In this document: positions 1-5,182 of the stretch, piece after piece
Position numbering within the stretch: the stretch's first letter is position 1
Layout of the letters: every line of letters starts with the position of its first letter
NCBI GenBank assembly: GCA_026421135.1
Contig: JAPKCR010000227.1
Coordinates: forward strand, 1 to 5,182
Reading direction: 5' to 3'
DNA length: 5,182 bases
Origin: Sulfitobacter sp.
Lineage (GTDB): Bacteria > Pseudomonadota > Alphaproteobacteria > Rhodobacterales > Rhodobacteraceae
Position numbers and translations under genes: made by a program
The notes under the pieces: model-generated
The model's input: the letters and a program-made list of their open reading frames with translations, nothing else
What the model was told of the DNA's origin: nothing
Databases searched by the model: none

Positions 1-137
1 CGTTTCGACTTGCGCGATGTGATTACCAATATCTGAAGTTTGCCTTGCCTGATCCGGTAACAGAGGGCTGCAAACTGGGAACGGGCTTCGCCTTTGCGGG
101 CACCTTGCAGCGATATGGGCAGTTGTTTGATCATCAT
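1..137 (-). CDS. NUDIX hydrolase, N-terminal fragment (runs off left edge)
   Basis: Reading the minus strand from an ATG at 137 gives 45 complete codons plus two bases (CG, so Arg) at the window edge. The peptide begins MMIKQLPISLQ and continues with RSQFAALCYRI (residues 19-29) and LQILVITSRKSKR (residues 34-46). This is the first beta-strand pair of the MutT/DIPP-like NUDIX fold, whose members usually read on into a W-x-x-PKGWP stretch just before the Nudix box. The catalytic box (GX5EX7REUXEEXGU) would lie beyond position 1 and is not visible, so activity and substrate (nucleoside diphosphate derivatives or diadenosine polyphosphates in this family) cannot be judged. A second ATG at 134 is an alternative start; the only Shine-Dalgarno-like sequence is a weak GAGA just upstream, which fits the second ATG slightly better. 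The frame stays open upstream without another good start. The gene is divergent from modA. The family call rests on pattern recognition of about 45 residues. Confidence 0.82.
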   Translation of the reverse strand, partial: MMIKQLPISLQGARKGEARSQFAALCYRIRQGKLQILVITSRKSK

Positions 138-242
138 GGTCTCGGAAAGGATGCTGGAGTTGTGGAAAATGTGTACCGCCTCGCGCCGTCTAAGACCAGT
201 GATCCCCTTGCGTGCGATATACGCTTGGCGGATAGTGATGGA
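138..242. promoter_or_regulatory. Divergent NUDIX/modA intergenic region with a weak candidate modA promoter
   Basis: These 105 bases separate the divergent starts of the NUDIX gene and modA, so they must hold the promoters for both unless modA is transcribed from elsewhere. The best sigma70-like match for modA is TTGCGT (208-213) and GATAGT (231-236), 17 bases apart. That is only 3/6 and 4/6 to consensus, and it would put the transcript start on or next to the modA ATG. An imperfect dyad (204-213 and 221-230, 7 of 10 positions matched, 7-base centre) overlaps this spacer and could be an operator. A purine-rich GGCGGA (227-232) sits 10 bases before the modA ATG and is the only ribosome-site candidate. 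No canonical ModE-type TATAT dyad and no Moco-riboswitch-like structure was recognised. Confidence 0.3.
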
Positions 243-974
243 ATGGTTTTGAGAACACTCATCATTTTGGCGTCTTTGCTTCCTTTCGCCGCGCTGTCGC
301 AGACTGCACCGGTCACGGTTTTTGCCGCCGCGAGCCTGCGCGGTGCGTTAGATCAGGTGGCCGCCGGTTACGACGCGCCGGTTGCACTGTCTTACGGCGG
401 TTCAGGTACCATGGCTCGCCAGATCGCCGCTGGTGCCCCTGCTGATGTGGTAATCCTTGCCAATCCCATCTGGATGGACTGGCTGGTTGAAAACGGCCCC
501 GCACCCCAAGACACCCCGATCAATTTATTGGGCAACAGTTTGGTTCTGATCGCCCCCAAAGGCACATTATCAGATCCCGACCCGACGAACCTTGCAGCCT
601 TTTTAAGCGACGGGCGATTGGCGATGGGCCAACGGGATGCCGTGCCCGCCGGTATTTACGCCGCTGAATGGTTAAAGTCCGTCGGCCAATGGGATGCGTT
701 GCAGGCCCATCTTGCCGAAACCGACAATGTGCGCAGTGCTTTGGCCCTCGTCGCGCGGGGCGATGCGCCTTTGGGCATAGTGTACCTTACCGATGCGTTG
801 GCCGAACCAGATGTCCGCGTGGTTTTTGAGGTGCCCACCGATCTGCACAGCCCGATCACTTATCCCGCAGCCGCCATAACCAAAGCAGGGGCCGTATTTC
901 TGACCCACCTGCAAACCCCCGAAAGCCGTGCCGTATTTGCTAGCTTTGGCTTTTCCACGGTTCCCGCCCCGTGA
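243..974 (+). CDS. modA: Molybdate ABC transporter, periplasmic substrate-binding protein ModA
   Basis: The 243-residue protein is the periplasmic receptor that captures molybdate (often also tungstate) and delivers it to ModB/ModC. Residues 1-19 form a signal peptide: Arg4, a hydrophobic core LIILASLLPFAA, and probable cleavage near ALS-QTA. The mature protein starts with VTVFAAASLRGAL (24-36), the ModA signature. Residues aligning by eye with the oxyanion ligands of Escherichia coli ModA are Ser31, Ser54 (in YGGSGTMARQI), Ala136 (VPAGIYAAEWL), Val163 and Tyr181 (LGIVYLTDA). The motif GAPADVVILA is at 64-73. The length is normal for the family. The frame is open upstream from a TTG at 45, but that extension would overlap the NUDIX gene and bury the signal peptide, so the ATG at 243 was chosen. 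The TGA stop overlaps the modB GTG. It heads the modABC operon. Molybdate against tungstate preference cannot be settled from sequence. Confidence 0.95.
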   Translation: MVLRTLIILASLLPFAALSQTAPVTVFAAASLRGALDQVAAGYDAPVALSYGGSGTMARQIAAGAPADVVILANPIWMDWLVENGPAPQDTPINLLGNSLVLIAPKGTLSDPDPTNLAAFLSDGRLAMGQRDAVPAGIYAAEWLKSVGQWDALQAHLAETDNVRSALALVARGDAPLGIVYLTDALAEPDVRVVFEVPTDLHSPITYPAAAITKAGAVFLTHLQTPESRAVFASFGFSTVPAP

Positions 975-1660
975 CGCCAGACGCTGCTGCATGGGACGCA
1001 CTGCGCCTGTCGCTCTGGGTGGCTGTCTGGGCAACTGTCCTTGCCATTCCGCTGGCATTGTGGGTCGCGTGGCTGCTGGCGCGGCGCGACTTTTGGGGCA
1101 AATCCCTGTTGAATGCGGCCGTGCATCTGCCGCTGGTTCTGCCCCCTGTCGTCACCGGATATCTGCTGCTGATGGCCTTCGGGCGGACTGCACCTCTGGG
1201 TCGCGCTTTGGATGCCATAGGTTTGCAACTTGCGTTCCACTGGTCAGGTGCCGTTCTGGCCGCGATGATTATGGGATTTCCGCTCATGGTGCGGGCCATG
1301 CGCCTGGCCATCGAAGCCGTTGATCCGAAGCTTGAGGAGGCCGCCGCGTCTCTGGGCGCATCCCGAGCATCGGTCTTTGGTCGTGTGACCCTGCCCCTTA
1401 TCCTGCCGGGCATTCTGGCTGGCACGGTCATGGGCTTTGCCAAGGCGATGGGCGAATTCGGGGCCACGATTACCTTTGTGGCCAACATTCCCGGTCAAAC
1501 CCAGACCCTGCCCAGCGCCATCTGGTCGGCATTGCAAATTCCGGGCGGCGAAGGTCAGGCTGTGGTCATGGTGCTAATGGCCTGCGCGGTGGCCGTATCA
1601 GCGGTACTGCTGTCCGAGATGCTTGCCCGCCGCGTTGCTGCAAGGATCGCAGGAGCATGA
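971..1660 (+). CDS. modB: Molybdate ABC transporter, permease ModB
   Basis: This 229-residue integral inner-membrane protein forms the homodimeric channel of the ModABC importer. It has about five hydrophobic segments, at roughly 11-36, 47-70, 92-112, 145-165 and 197-218. The ABC-permease EAA loop lies at 123-150 (EAAASLG...RVTLPLILPGILAG), the cytoplasmic surface that docks on ModC. Other family hallmarks are the HLPLVLPPVVTGYLLL segment (52-67) and FAKAMGEFGATITFVANIPG, which follows the EAA loop. The start is GTG at 971, overlapping the modA stop as GTGA. There is no Shine-Dalgarno sequence before it and the next in-frame Met is residue 68, inside the second membrane segment, so translational coupling to modA is the likely way it is expressed. 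It overlaps modC by ATGA. The length matches typical ModB proteins and nothing appears damaged. Confidence 0.95.
   Translation: MTPDAAAWDALRLSLWVAVWATVLAIPLALWVAWLLARRDFWGKSLLNAAVHLPLVLPPVVTGYLLLMAFGRTAPLGRALDAIGLQLAFHWSGAVLAAMIMGFPLMVRAMRLAIEAVDPKLEEAAASLGASRASVFGRVTLPLILPGILAGTVMGFAKAMGEFGATITFVANIPGQTQTLPSAIWSALQIPGGEGQAVVMVLMACAVAVSAVLLSEMLARRVAARIAGA
1642..1655 (+). promoter_or_regulatory. Ribosome binding site region for modC
   Basis: Two purine-rich matches precede the modC ATG at 1657, both inside the modB 3' end: AAGGA at 1642-1646 (10-base spacing) and AGGAG at 1651-1655 (one base before the ATG, too close to work conventionally). The ATGA overlap with modB suggests reinitiation, helped by one of these sites. 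No better in-frame start lies nearby. Confidence 0.5.
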
Positions 1661-2745
1661 CCCTTTCCCTGTCCCTGTCACACCGTTTTGCGGATTTCGC
1701 GCTGGATATCGCGCTTGAGGCTGGCCCGGGCATCACAGCCCTGTTCGGGCGGTCAGGCGCAGGAAAAACTACCGTCATAAATGCGGTCGGCGGTTTGCTA
1801 CGGCCAGACAGCGGCACCATTTCCGTGGATGGCGAAGTCCTTGTGGATACCGCCCGCGGCATATTCACCCCGCCCCACAAACGCCGGCTGGGGACCGTGT
1901 TCCAAGATGCCCGCCTGTTTCCGCATCTCAATGTCGCACAAAACCTGATGTTCGGATCACGCTATGCGCCCAAGGGCAGCGTAGGACCCGAGTTATCCGA
2001 CGTTGTAGCATTACTTGGTCTTGAGGATTTGCAAACCCGTGCCCCCGCCACCCTGTCGGGCGGTCAAAAGCAACGGGTTGCCTTGGGGCGCGCACTGCTC
2101 AGCCATCCGCGCATGTTGCTGATGGATGAACCCCTTGCCAGCCTTGATGCCCCTCGCAAGCAAGAGATATTGCCTTTTCTTGAACGCCTGCGTGACGGGC
2201 CGCTTGGGTTGCCTATTCTGTACGTCAGCCACGCTGTGGACGAAATCGCGCGCTTAGCGGATCGGCTGGTGCTGATCCAGAATGGCCAGATCCAAGCCCA
2301 AGGTCCGCTGTTTGACGTGATGTCCAACCCCGCCGCCGTTCCCTTGCTGGGCGTCCGCGAAGCCGGTGCCGTGATTGAGGCAGACGTGATTGCCCACGGC
2401 GCGGATGGCATATCGACCTTGCGGATCAGCGCCGGAGAAATAGAGTTGCCGGGCGTTCAGGCCCCCATCGGCGCACGGGTGCGGCTGCGGGTCTTGGCCC
2501 AAGATGTGATCTTGTCCCTCACCCGCCCCGAGGGGCTAAGCTCGGTCAATGTGCTGCCCGTGCAGGTCGAGGATATTCACCCCGGTGACGGCCCCGGCGC
2601 GGCGATTGCGCTGCGCGCAGGAACCGACCGGTTGCTGGCCCGCGTGACGGCTCGGGCCGTGGCTGAATTGGGTCTTTCAAGCGGGGTGCAGTGTTTTGCC
2701 ATCCTAAAGGCCACAACCGTGGCACCAGGCAGCATCGGGCGCTAG
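1657..2745 (+). CDS. modC: Molybdate ABC transporter, ATP-binding protein ModC with C-terminal MOP domain
   Basis: The 362-residue protein is the cytoplasmic ATPase of the ModABC importer. The N-terminal nucleotide-binding domain (about 1-235) has Walker A GRSGAGKTT (31-39), the Q-loop at Gln83 (VFQDARLFPHL), the ABC signature LSGGQKQR (133-140), Walker B LLMDEP (154-159) with catalytic Glu158, the D-loop SLD (162-164) and the switch His192 (YVSHAVDE). All key residues are intact. A C-terminal regulatory part (about 236-362) includes a single MOP-type domain starting near SSVNVLPVQVEDI (295-307), the oxyanion-binding module that in ModC proteins can sense intracellular molybdate and inhibit transport. 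The length agrees with single-MOP ModC proteins. It is the last gene of the operon, overlaps modB by ATGA, and its TAG stop lies 11 bp from the stop of the convergent EcsC-family gene. Confidence 0.95.
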   Translation: MTLSLSLSHRFADFALDIALEAGPGITALFGRSGAGKTTVINAVGGLLRPDSGTISVDGEVLVDTARGIFTPPHKRRLGTVFQDARLFPHLNVAQNLMFGSRYAPKGSVGPELSDVVALLGLEDLQTRAPATLSGGQKQRVALGRALLSHPRMLLMDEPLASLDAPRKQEILPFLERLRDGPLGLPILYVSHAVDEIARLADRLVLIQNGQIQAQGPLFDVMSNPAAVPLLGVREAGAVIEADVIAHGADGISTLRISAGEIELPGVQAPIGARVRLRVLAQDVILSLTRPEGLSSVNVLPVQVEDIHPGDGPGAAIALRAGTDRLLARVTARAVAELGLSSGVQCFAILKATTVAPGSIGR

Positions 2746-2756
2746 GTTTTGGCGAA

Positions 2757-3536
2757 CTAGTTCTTCGCGCGTTTTGGCAGTCGTTTGCGACCGACCTTTT
2801 CGCGGAAGCGGTCAATCAGCTCTTCATGAGAGACATCCGCGTCAATCGCCAGTTTACGCAGGCCGAAATGTACGTGCGCCATATCCTCGTAATAGCTTGT
2901 ATAGGCGTAATTTGTGGCAGCCCCTGCGACTGCCCCCAGCACGGGCACCGCTTGCGCGGCCAGCTTTTGGCCTAACACCACGGCAAGTCTTGGTGCGACC
3001 TTGGCGATTACCGCCTGCATGGCCCGACCGCTTAACGCGATGCGTGCAGACAGAAAGCCCAAATCGGCCCCGTCGTCCTCGGACAATGGCCCGGCGGCCG
3101 CAAAGACCTGCACGCAATCAAATTGCACATTCTCGGCCAATGGATCAAAGCCATGTTCCACCGCGACCCCTTGGATCACCCGCAACAGCAATGTCGTGGT
3201 CACTGGCAATTCAGCCAGCGCAGTTGGCAAACCACCCGCGCCACCCGCGGCCCCCATTGCCGCGCTAACCGCTTGGTTCAGCCAGCTTTTCTGATCCGGC
3301 ACCATGGACCGCGTCGAGGTGGCGGCCTTCATCGCTTGGCCCAGCGCCTTGATAGTGGCGGTTTCCAGATTGCGCCGCACGGCACCTGGCAGTTTGTCAA
3401 TCAACCCTTCGGCACTGCCGCCAATCACGTTCAGCACATTGATGCCAACCCCGCCTGCACCTTTGTATCGGGCCGCAAGTTGGTCAAGCCGCGCTTCGAC
3501 ATTCACGGTCGTGGGCATGTGGCTTTCGATTTGCAT
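2757..3536 (-). CDS. EcsC family protein
   Basis: This 259-residue protein resembles the EcsC family, named after the third gene of the Bacillus ecsABC locus; no biochemical activity is known for this branch. Recognisable parts are LPGAVRRNLETATIKAL (49-65), a glycine/alanine-rich stretch leading into GGLPTALAELPVTTTLLLR (101-119) and IQGVAVEHGFDP (121-132), FAAAGPLSEDDGADLGFLSAR (145-165, the most conserved block), and VAPRLAVVLGQKLAAQAVPVLGAVAGAATNY (180-210). The 90-126 and 173-213 segments are amphipathic to hydrophobic and may contact membrane, though there is no signal peptide. The C-terminus is basic (KVGRKRLPKRAK). The open frame extends to 3629, but that would run into the upstream GNAT gene. 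The ATG at 3536 has a GGAGA seven to eight bases away and gives the expected N-terminus. Met7 is a weaker alternative start. It is probably cotranscribed with the GNAT gene, which ends 50 bp upstream. Confidence 0.88.
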   Translation of the reverse strand: MQIESHMPTTVNVEARLDQLAARYKGAGGVGINVLNVIGGSAEGLIDKLPGAVRRNLETATIKALGQAMKAATSTRSMVPDQKSWLNQAVSAAMGAAGGAGGLPTALAELPVTTTLLLRVIQGVAVEHGFDPLAENVQFDCVQVFAAAGPLSEDDGADLGFLSARIALSGRAMQAVIAKVAPRLAVVLGQKLAAQAVPVLGAVAGAATNYAYTSYYEDMAHVHFGLRKLAIDADVSHEELIDRFREKVGRKRLPKRAKN

Positions 3537-3542
3537 AGGGTC

Positions 3543-3547
3543 TCTCC
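3543..3547 (-). promoter_or_regulatory. Ribosome binding site deciding the EcsC-family start
   Basis: On the minus strand this reads GGAGA, followed by GACCCT and then the ATG at 3536. It is a good Shine-Dalgarno match at standard spacing. It supports the ATG at 3536 over the longer frame, which begins at 3629 inside the GNAT coding sequence. Confidence 0.7.
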
Positions 3548-3586
3548 GACTGTTCGCTTTAGATGTGGTGCCGCTGGCGTGGTGTT

Positions 3587-4075
3587 TCAATGTGTCCAGG
3601 CGGTGACATCTCCCGCAATGCCATCCCAAGCGCCCTCGACCAATGCACGCCCCAAGACACGGGCGGGGTTGGTGGGCGGGGGCATCACAACATGTTCCAG
3701 CAGCGTGAAACCAAAGCGTTCATAGTAGGGCGCGTCGCCCACCAGCATCACCCGCAACCACCCTAAGGGGACTGCGTGGCTTAGGCTTCCTTCGATCAGC
3801 AAACCGCCCAGCCCTTCGCCCTGACGCGTTGGGTGCACAGCCACAGGCCCAAGCAACAAAGCGTCAGCCGCCCCTATACGTATGGGCCAATATCGGATTG
3901 CACCGGCAAGAATGCCGTCAGCGTCCCGCGCAACATGGCTAAGCCCCACAACAGGTGGGATGCCATCGCGCAAACGATAGGACGACAACGCCTCGCGGCC
4001 CGGGGCAAAGCATGTGTCATAAAGGGCCTCGACTTCCCAATGGTCAGCCGCCGTTTCTGGTTTCATTTGGTACAC
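3587..4075 (-). CDS. GNAT family N-acetyltransferase
   Basis: This 162-residue single-domain protein of the Gcn5-related acetyltransferase fold should transfer an acyl group from acetyl-CoA to an unidentified amine. Motif A is clear: LLLGPVAVHPTRQGEGLGGLLI (73-94), with the pyrophosphate-binding R84-Q-G-E-G-L-G90. Motif B follows at VMLVGDAPYYERFGF (109-123), where Tyr117/Tyr118 are candidates for the general acid. The N-terminal helix region holds FAPGREALSSYRLRDG (23-38), and the tail PPPTNPARVLGRAL (132-145) is typical of the YhbS-like (COG3153) subgroup. The start is uncertain. GTG at 4075 gives MYQMKPET, a complete first beta-strand matching the usual M-x-x-[IM]-[RK]-P-E-T pattern. ATG at 4066 would trim three residues. 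Neither has a strong Shine-Dalgarno sequence. It is divergent from the flavin reductase gene and followed 50 bp later by the EcsC-family gene. The substrate is unknown. Confidence 0.9.
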   Translation of the reverse strand: MYQMKPETAADHWEVEALYDTCFAPGREALSSYRLRDGIPPVVGLSHVARDADGILAGAIRYWPIRIGAADALLLGPVAVHPTRQGEGLGGLLIEGSLSHAVPLGWLRVMLVGDAPYYERFGFTLLEHVVMPPPTNPARVLGRALVEGAWDGIAGDVTAWTH

Positions 4076-4159
4076 GTGTCGCGGCCCTGTCGACGGTTTT
4101 GAGGTAGCAAACCCTCTAACATGAGGCTAGCCATGGGTGCAAACCTTGAGGAGAGTTTG
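4076..4159. promoter_or_regulatory. Divergent intergenic region, GNAT / flavin reductase
   Basis: These 84 bases separate two divergent starts and should carry both promoters. A possible minus-10 for the rightward gene is TAACAT (4117-4122, 4/6 to consensus), but no convincing minus-35 lies at the proper distance. Small symmetries are visible: CCTC (4113-4116) with GAGG (4123-4126), GGTTT (4095-4099) with AAACC (4109-4113), and a 7-base direct repeat GCAAACC at 4107-4113 and 4139-4145. Each could be chance; no known operator was recognised. Confidence 0.25.
4148..4155 (+). promoter_or_regulatory. Ribosome binding site deciding the flavin reductase start
   Basis: GAGGAGAG ends four bases before the ATG at 4160 and contains a GAGGAG core at six-base spacing. 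This is the strongest Shine-Dalgarno sequence in the window. It places the start at 4160 rather than at the upstream in-frame ATG at 4121, because the site itself would be coding in the longer frame. Confidence 0.8.
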
Positions 4160-4765
4160 ATGTTCTACCGCCCAAAAGATGGCCATTCCCTGCCACACAA
4201 TCCGTTCAATGCCATCGTCACCCCGCGTCCAATCGGGTGGATATCAACTCGGGATGCCCAAGGGCGCGACAATCTGGCCCCCTATTCCTTTTTCAACGGC
4301 GTGGCGTATTTGCCGCCGCAAGTGATGTTTGCGTCCACGGGGAGCAAGGCGGATGTGGACGGAACCAAAGACAGCATGGCCAATATCCGCGAAACGGGCG
4401 TTTTCTGTGTGAACATCGTGGAATATGCCATGCGCGAAGCGATGAACGCGTCGTCGGCGACGCTGCCGCATGGTGCCGATGAATTTGGTCATGCAGGTAT
4501 TGAAAAGGCCGAATGCGGTGAAATCGCATGTGCCCGCGTCGCTAACGCCCCAGCCAGCCTTGAATGTCGGATGACCCAGATGGTCAAAATCGAGGGCGAA
4601 AGCAACTATGTGGTGTTTGGCGAAGTGGTCGGCGTGCACATGCGTGACGATTGTATCAAGGATGGCCGCTTTGACGTAACCACCTACCAGCCGCTTTCAC
4701 GGCTGGGCTATCGCGACTACGCCCGCGTCACGGACGTGTTCGAAATGATCCGCCCTGACGACTAA
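4160..4765 (+). CDS. Flavin reductase family protein (DIM6/NTAB-like, FMN-binding split barrel)
   Basis: The 201-residue cytosolic protein belongs to the flavin reductase-like FMN-binding split-barrel family (COG1853 type). Members bind FMN, and some supply reduced flavin to a monooxygenase; the specific reaction here is unknown. Signatures are NPFNAIVTPRPIGWIST (14-30), LAPYSFFNGVAYLPPQVMFA (39-58, the flavin-contacting strand-loop), KDSMANIRETGVFCVNIV (70-87), the central ECRMTQMVKIEG (135-146), VFGEVVGVHMRDD (152-164) and the C-terminal PLSRLGYRDYARV (178-190). Length and motif order are normal. The ATG at 4160 was chosen because GAGGAG precedes it and MFYRPKDGH is a typical start; a longer frame from 4121 adds 13 uncharacteristic residues. 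It is a single-gene unit with no oxygenase partner in the window. The last codons and stop lie within a stem-loop. Confidence 0.9.
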   Translation: MFYRPKDGHSLPHNPFNAIVTPRPIGWISTRDAQGRDNLAPYSFFNGVAYLPPQVMFASTGSKADVDGTKDSMANIRETGVFCVNIVEYAMREAMNASSATLPHGADEFGHAGIEKAECGEIACARVANAPASLECRMTQMVKIEGESNYVVFGEVVGVHMRDDCIKDGRFDVTTYQPLSRLGYRDYARVTDVFEMIRPDD

Positions 4766-4778
4766 CGCGAGGGCGGAT
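4748..4778. terminator. Stem-loop between convergent flavin reductase and SulP genes, possible bidirectional terminator
   Basis: ATCCGCCCT (4748-4756) and AGGGCGGAT (4770-4778) form a perfect 9-bp stem around a 13-base loop, extendable by G-T pairs outward. The left arm encodes Ile-Arg-Pro near the end of the flavin reductase, and its TAA stop is in the loop. The rightward transcript continues as TGTTCTGAATTT, only weakly U-rich, so this is not a textbook intrinsic terminator. Its position between convergent genes suggests it ends transcription or protects 3' ends in both directions. Confidence 0.55.
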
Positions 4779-4802
4779 TGTTCTGAATTTCCCGGCGGCG
4801 GG

Positions 4803-5182
4803 TTAGTGGCCGCCCAGAATGCCAGTACGTACCTGATAGTTGGCGGCGATCTCATATTCAGGATCGTCGTCGCTATCGATCATAAGGTGGCCGGCCTTTT
4901 TGAGCAGACGATGACAATCGCGGCTGAGGTGGCGCAACTGGACGCGTTTCCCGGCCTCTTCGTATTTCCCCGCAATGGTTTCGATCGCCTGTAGCGCCGA
5001 TTGATCCACCACGCGGCTATCCGCGAAATCCACGATAACTTCGGAAGGGTCCTGGTGGACATCGAACAGCTCGGCAAACCCTTCGGAGGATCCAAAGAAC
5101 AACGGGCCCTGCACCTGATAGACCTTGGCCCCTTCGGGCGTCAGATAGGTTTTGGCATGAATGCGTCGCGCGTTATTCCACG
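4803..5182 (-). CDS. SulP family inorganic anion transporter, C-terminal STAS domain (runs off right edge)
   Basis: The minus-strand frame is open from the right edge to a TAA at 4803-4805, giving 125 visible residues of a longer protein. An internal GTG at 5114 is not the start, since the frame continues upstream as WNNARRIHAKTYLTPEGAK. This is the linker after the last membrane segment of a SulP (SLC26-type) anion transporter. It is followed by the STAS domain: VYQVQGPLFFGSSEGFAELF (20-39), VIVDFADSRVVDQSALQAIE (48-67), GKRVQLRHLSRDCHRLLKKAG (77-97) and an acidic tail IDSDDDPEY (101-109) ending in RTGILGGH. In STAS domains the DxS loop (Asp59-Gln-Ser61 here) is the site equivalent to the phosphorylated serine of anti-sigma antagonists; whether it is modified here is unknown. 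The transported anion (sulfate, bicarbonate or another) cannot be inferred because the membrane part is outside the window. It converges on the flavin reductase gene. Confidence 0.9.
   Translation of the reverse strand, partial: WNNARRIHAKTYLTPEGAKVYQVQGPLFFGSSEGFAELFDVHQDPSEVIVDFADSRVVDQSALQAIETIAGKYEEAGKRVQLRHLSRDCHRLLKKAGHLMIDSDDDPEYEIAANYQVRTGILGGH

Noticed and set aside
1..36. Plus-strand tail reading RFDLRDVITNI then stop
   Set aside because: It is antisense to the NUDIX N-terminus, whose family match is much stronger than this 11-residue tail.
214..236. ModE binding box made of GATATA and GATAGT
   Set aside because: The two halves are direct rather than inverted and do not match the TATAT-type dyad described for ModE/Mop regulators.
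45..242. N-terminal extension of ModA from a TTG at 45
   Set aside because: It overlaps the NUDIX coding region on the other strand, has no family resemblance and would bury the signal peptide that starts at 243.
940..1488. Long minus-strand open frame (182 codons) opposite modB
   Set aside because: It is rich in Arg, Ala, Ser and Thr with no family resemblance, and it lies antisense to a complete ModB with intact motifs. It is a shadow typical of GC-rich DNA.
2710..2723. Small hairpin GCCAC-AACC-GTGGC near the end of modC as a terminator
   Set aside because: The stem is only 5 bp, it lies 20 bases inside the coding sequence and has no U-tract after it. It is more likely a by-product of coding sequence.
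3537..3629. 31-residue N-terminal extension of the EcsC-family protein
   Set aside because: It overlaps the GNAT 3' end, has unlike composition (GWHCGRCHRLD), and lies upstream of a good ribosome site and ATG at 3536.
3123..3725. 200-codon plus-strand frame opposite the EcsC-family and GNAT genes
   Set aside because: Its composition is shadow-like (many Arg, His, Gln, Pro) with no recognisable domain, and both minus-strand genes under it are intact.
1..5182. Defence system, mobile element, CRISPR array or RNA gene
   Set aside because: Both strands were read through. All coding space is accounted for by ordinary metabolic or transport families, and no repeat array, transposase, integrase or tRNA-like structure was seen.

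Overview
The window looks like chromosomal DNA from an alphaproteobacterium of the Rhodobacterales (Roseobacter-type). Base composition is moderately GC-rich. The NUDIX, EcsC, GNAT and SulP proteins all have the wording I associate with that group. This placement is inference from protein style; there is no rRNA or other marker gene in the window.

Layout, left to right. (1) Bases 1-137, minus strand: the first 45 codons of a NUDIX hydrolase that runs off the left edge. (2) Bases 138-242: a 105-bp divergent intergenic region. (3) Bases 243-2745, plus strand: a complete molybdate ABC transporter operon, modA-modB-modC, with modA/modB overlapping by GTGA and modB/modC by ATGA. (4) Bases 2757-4075, minus strand: a probable two-gene unit, a GNAT acetyltransferase followed by an EcsC-family protein. 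It converges on modC with an 11-bp gap. (5) Bases 4160-4765, plus strand: a flavin reductase-like FMN-binding protein, divergent from the GNAT gene. (6) A 9-bp perfect stem-loop at the end of that gene. (7) Bases 4803-5182, minus strand: the C-terminal part of a SulP anion transporter, mainly its STAS domain, running off the right edge.

How the parts work together. ModA binds molybdate (possibly also tungstate) in the periplasm, ModB forms the membrane channel, and ModC hydrolyses ATP and carries a C-terminal oxyanion-binding MOP domain. They feed molybdenum cofactor synthesis. No modE-type regulator is present and no canonical ModE box is visible. The other genes are single-gene or two-gene units with no obvious link to molybdate.

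I find no mobile element, CRISPR array, tRNA, rRNA or evident novel multi-gene system. Four gene boundaries differ from the longest open frames: the modA, EcsC and flavin reductase starts lie inside longer frames, and the NUDIX fragment is an edge-truncated gene that is easily missed.
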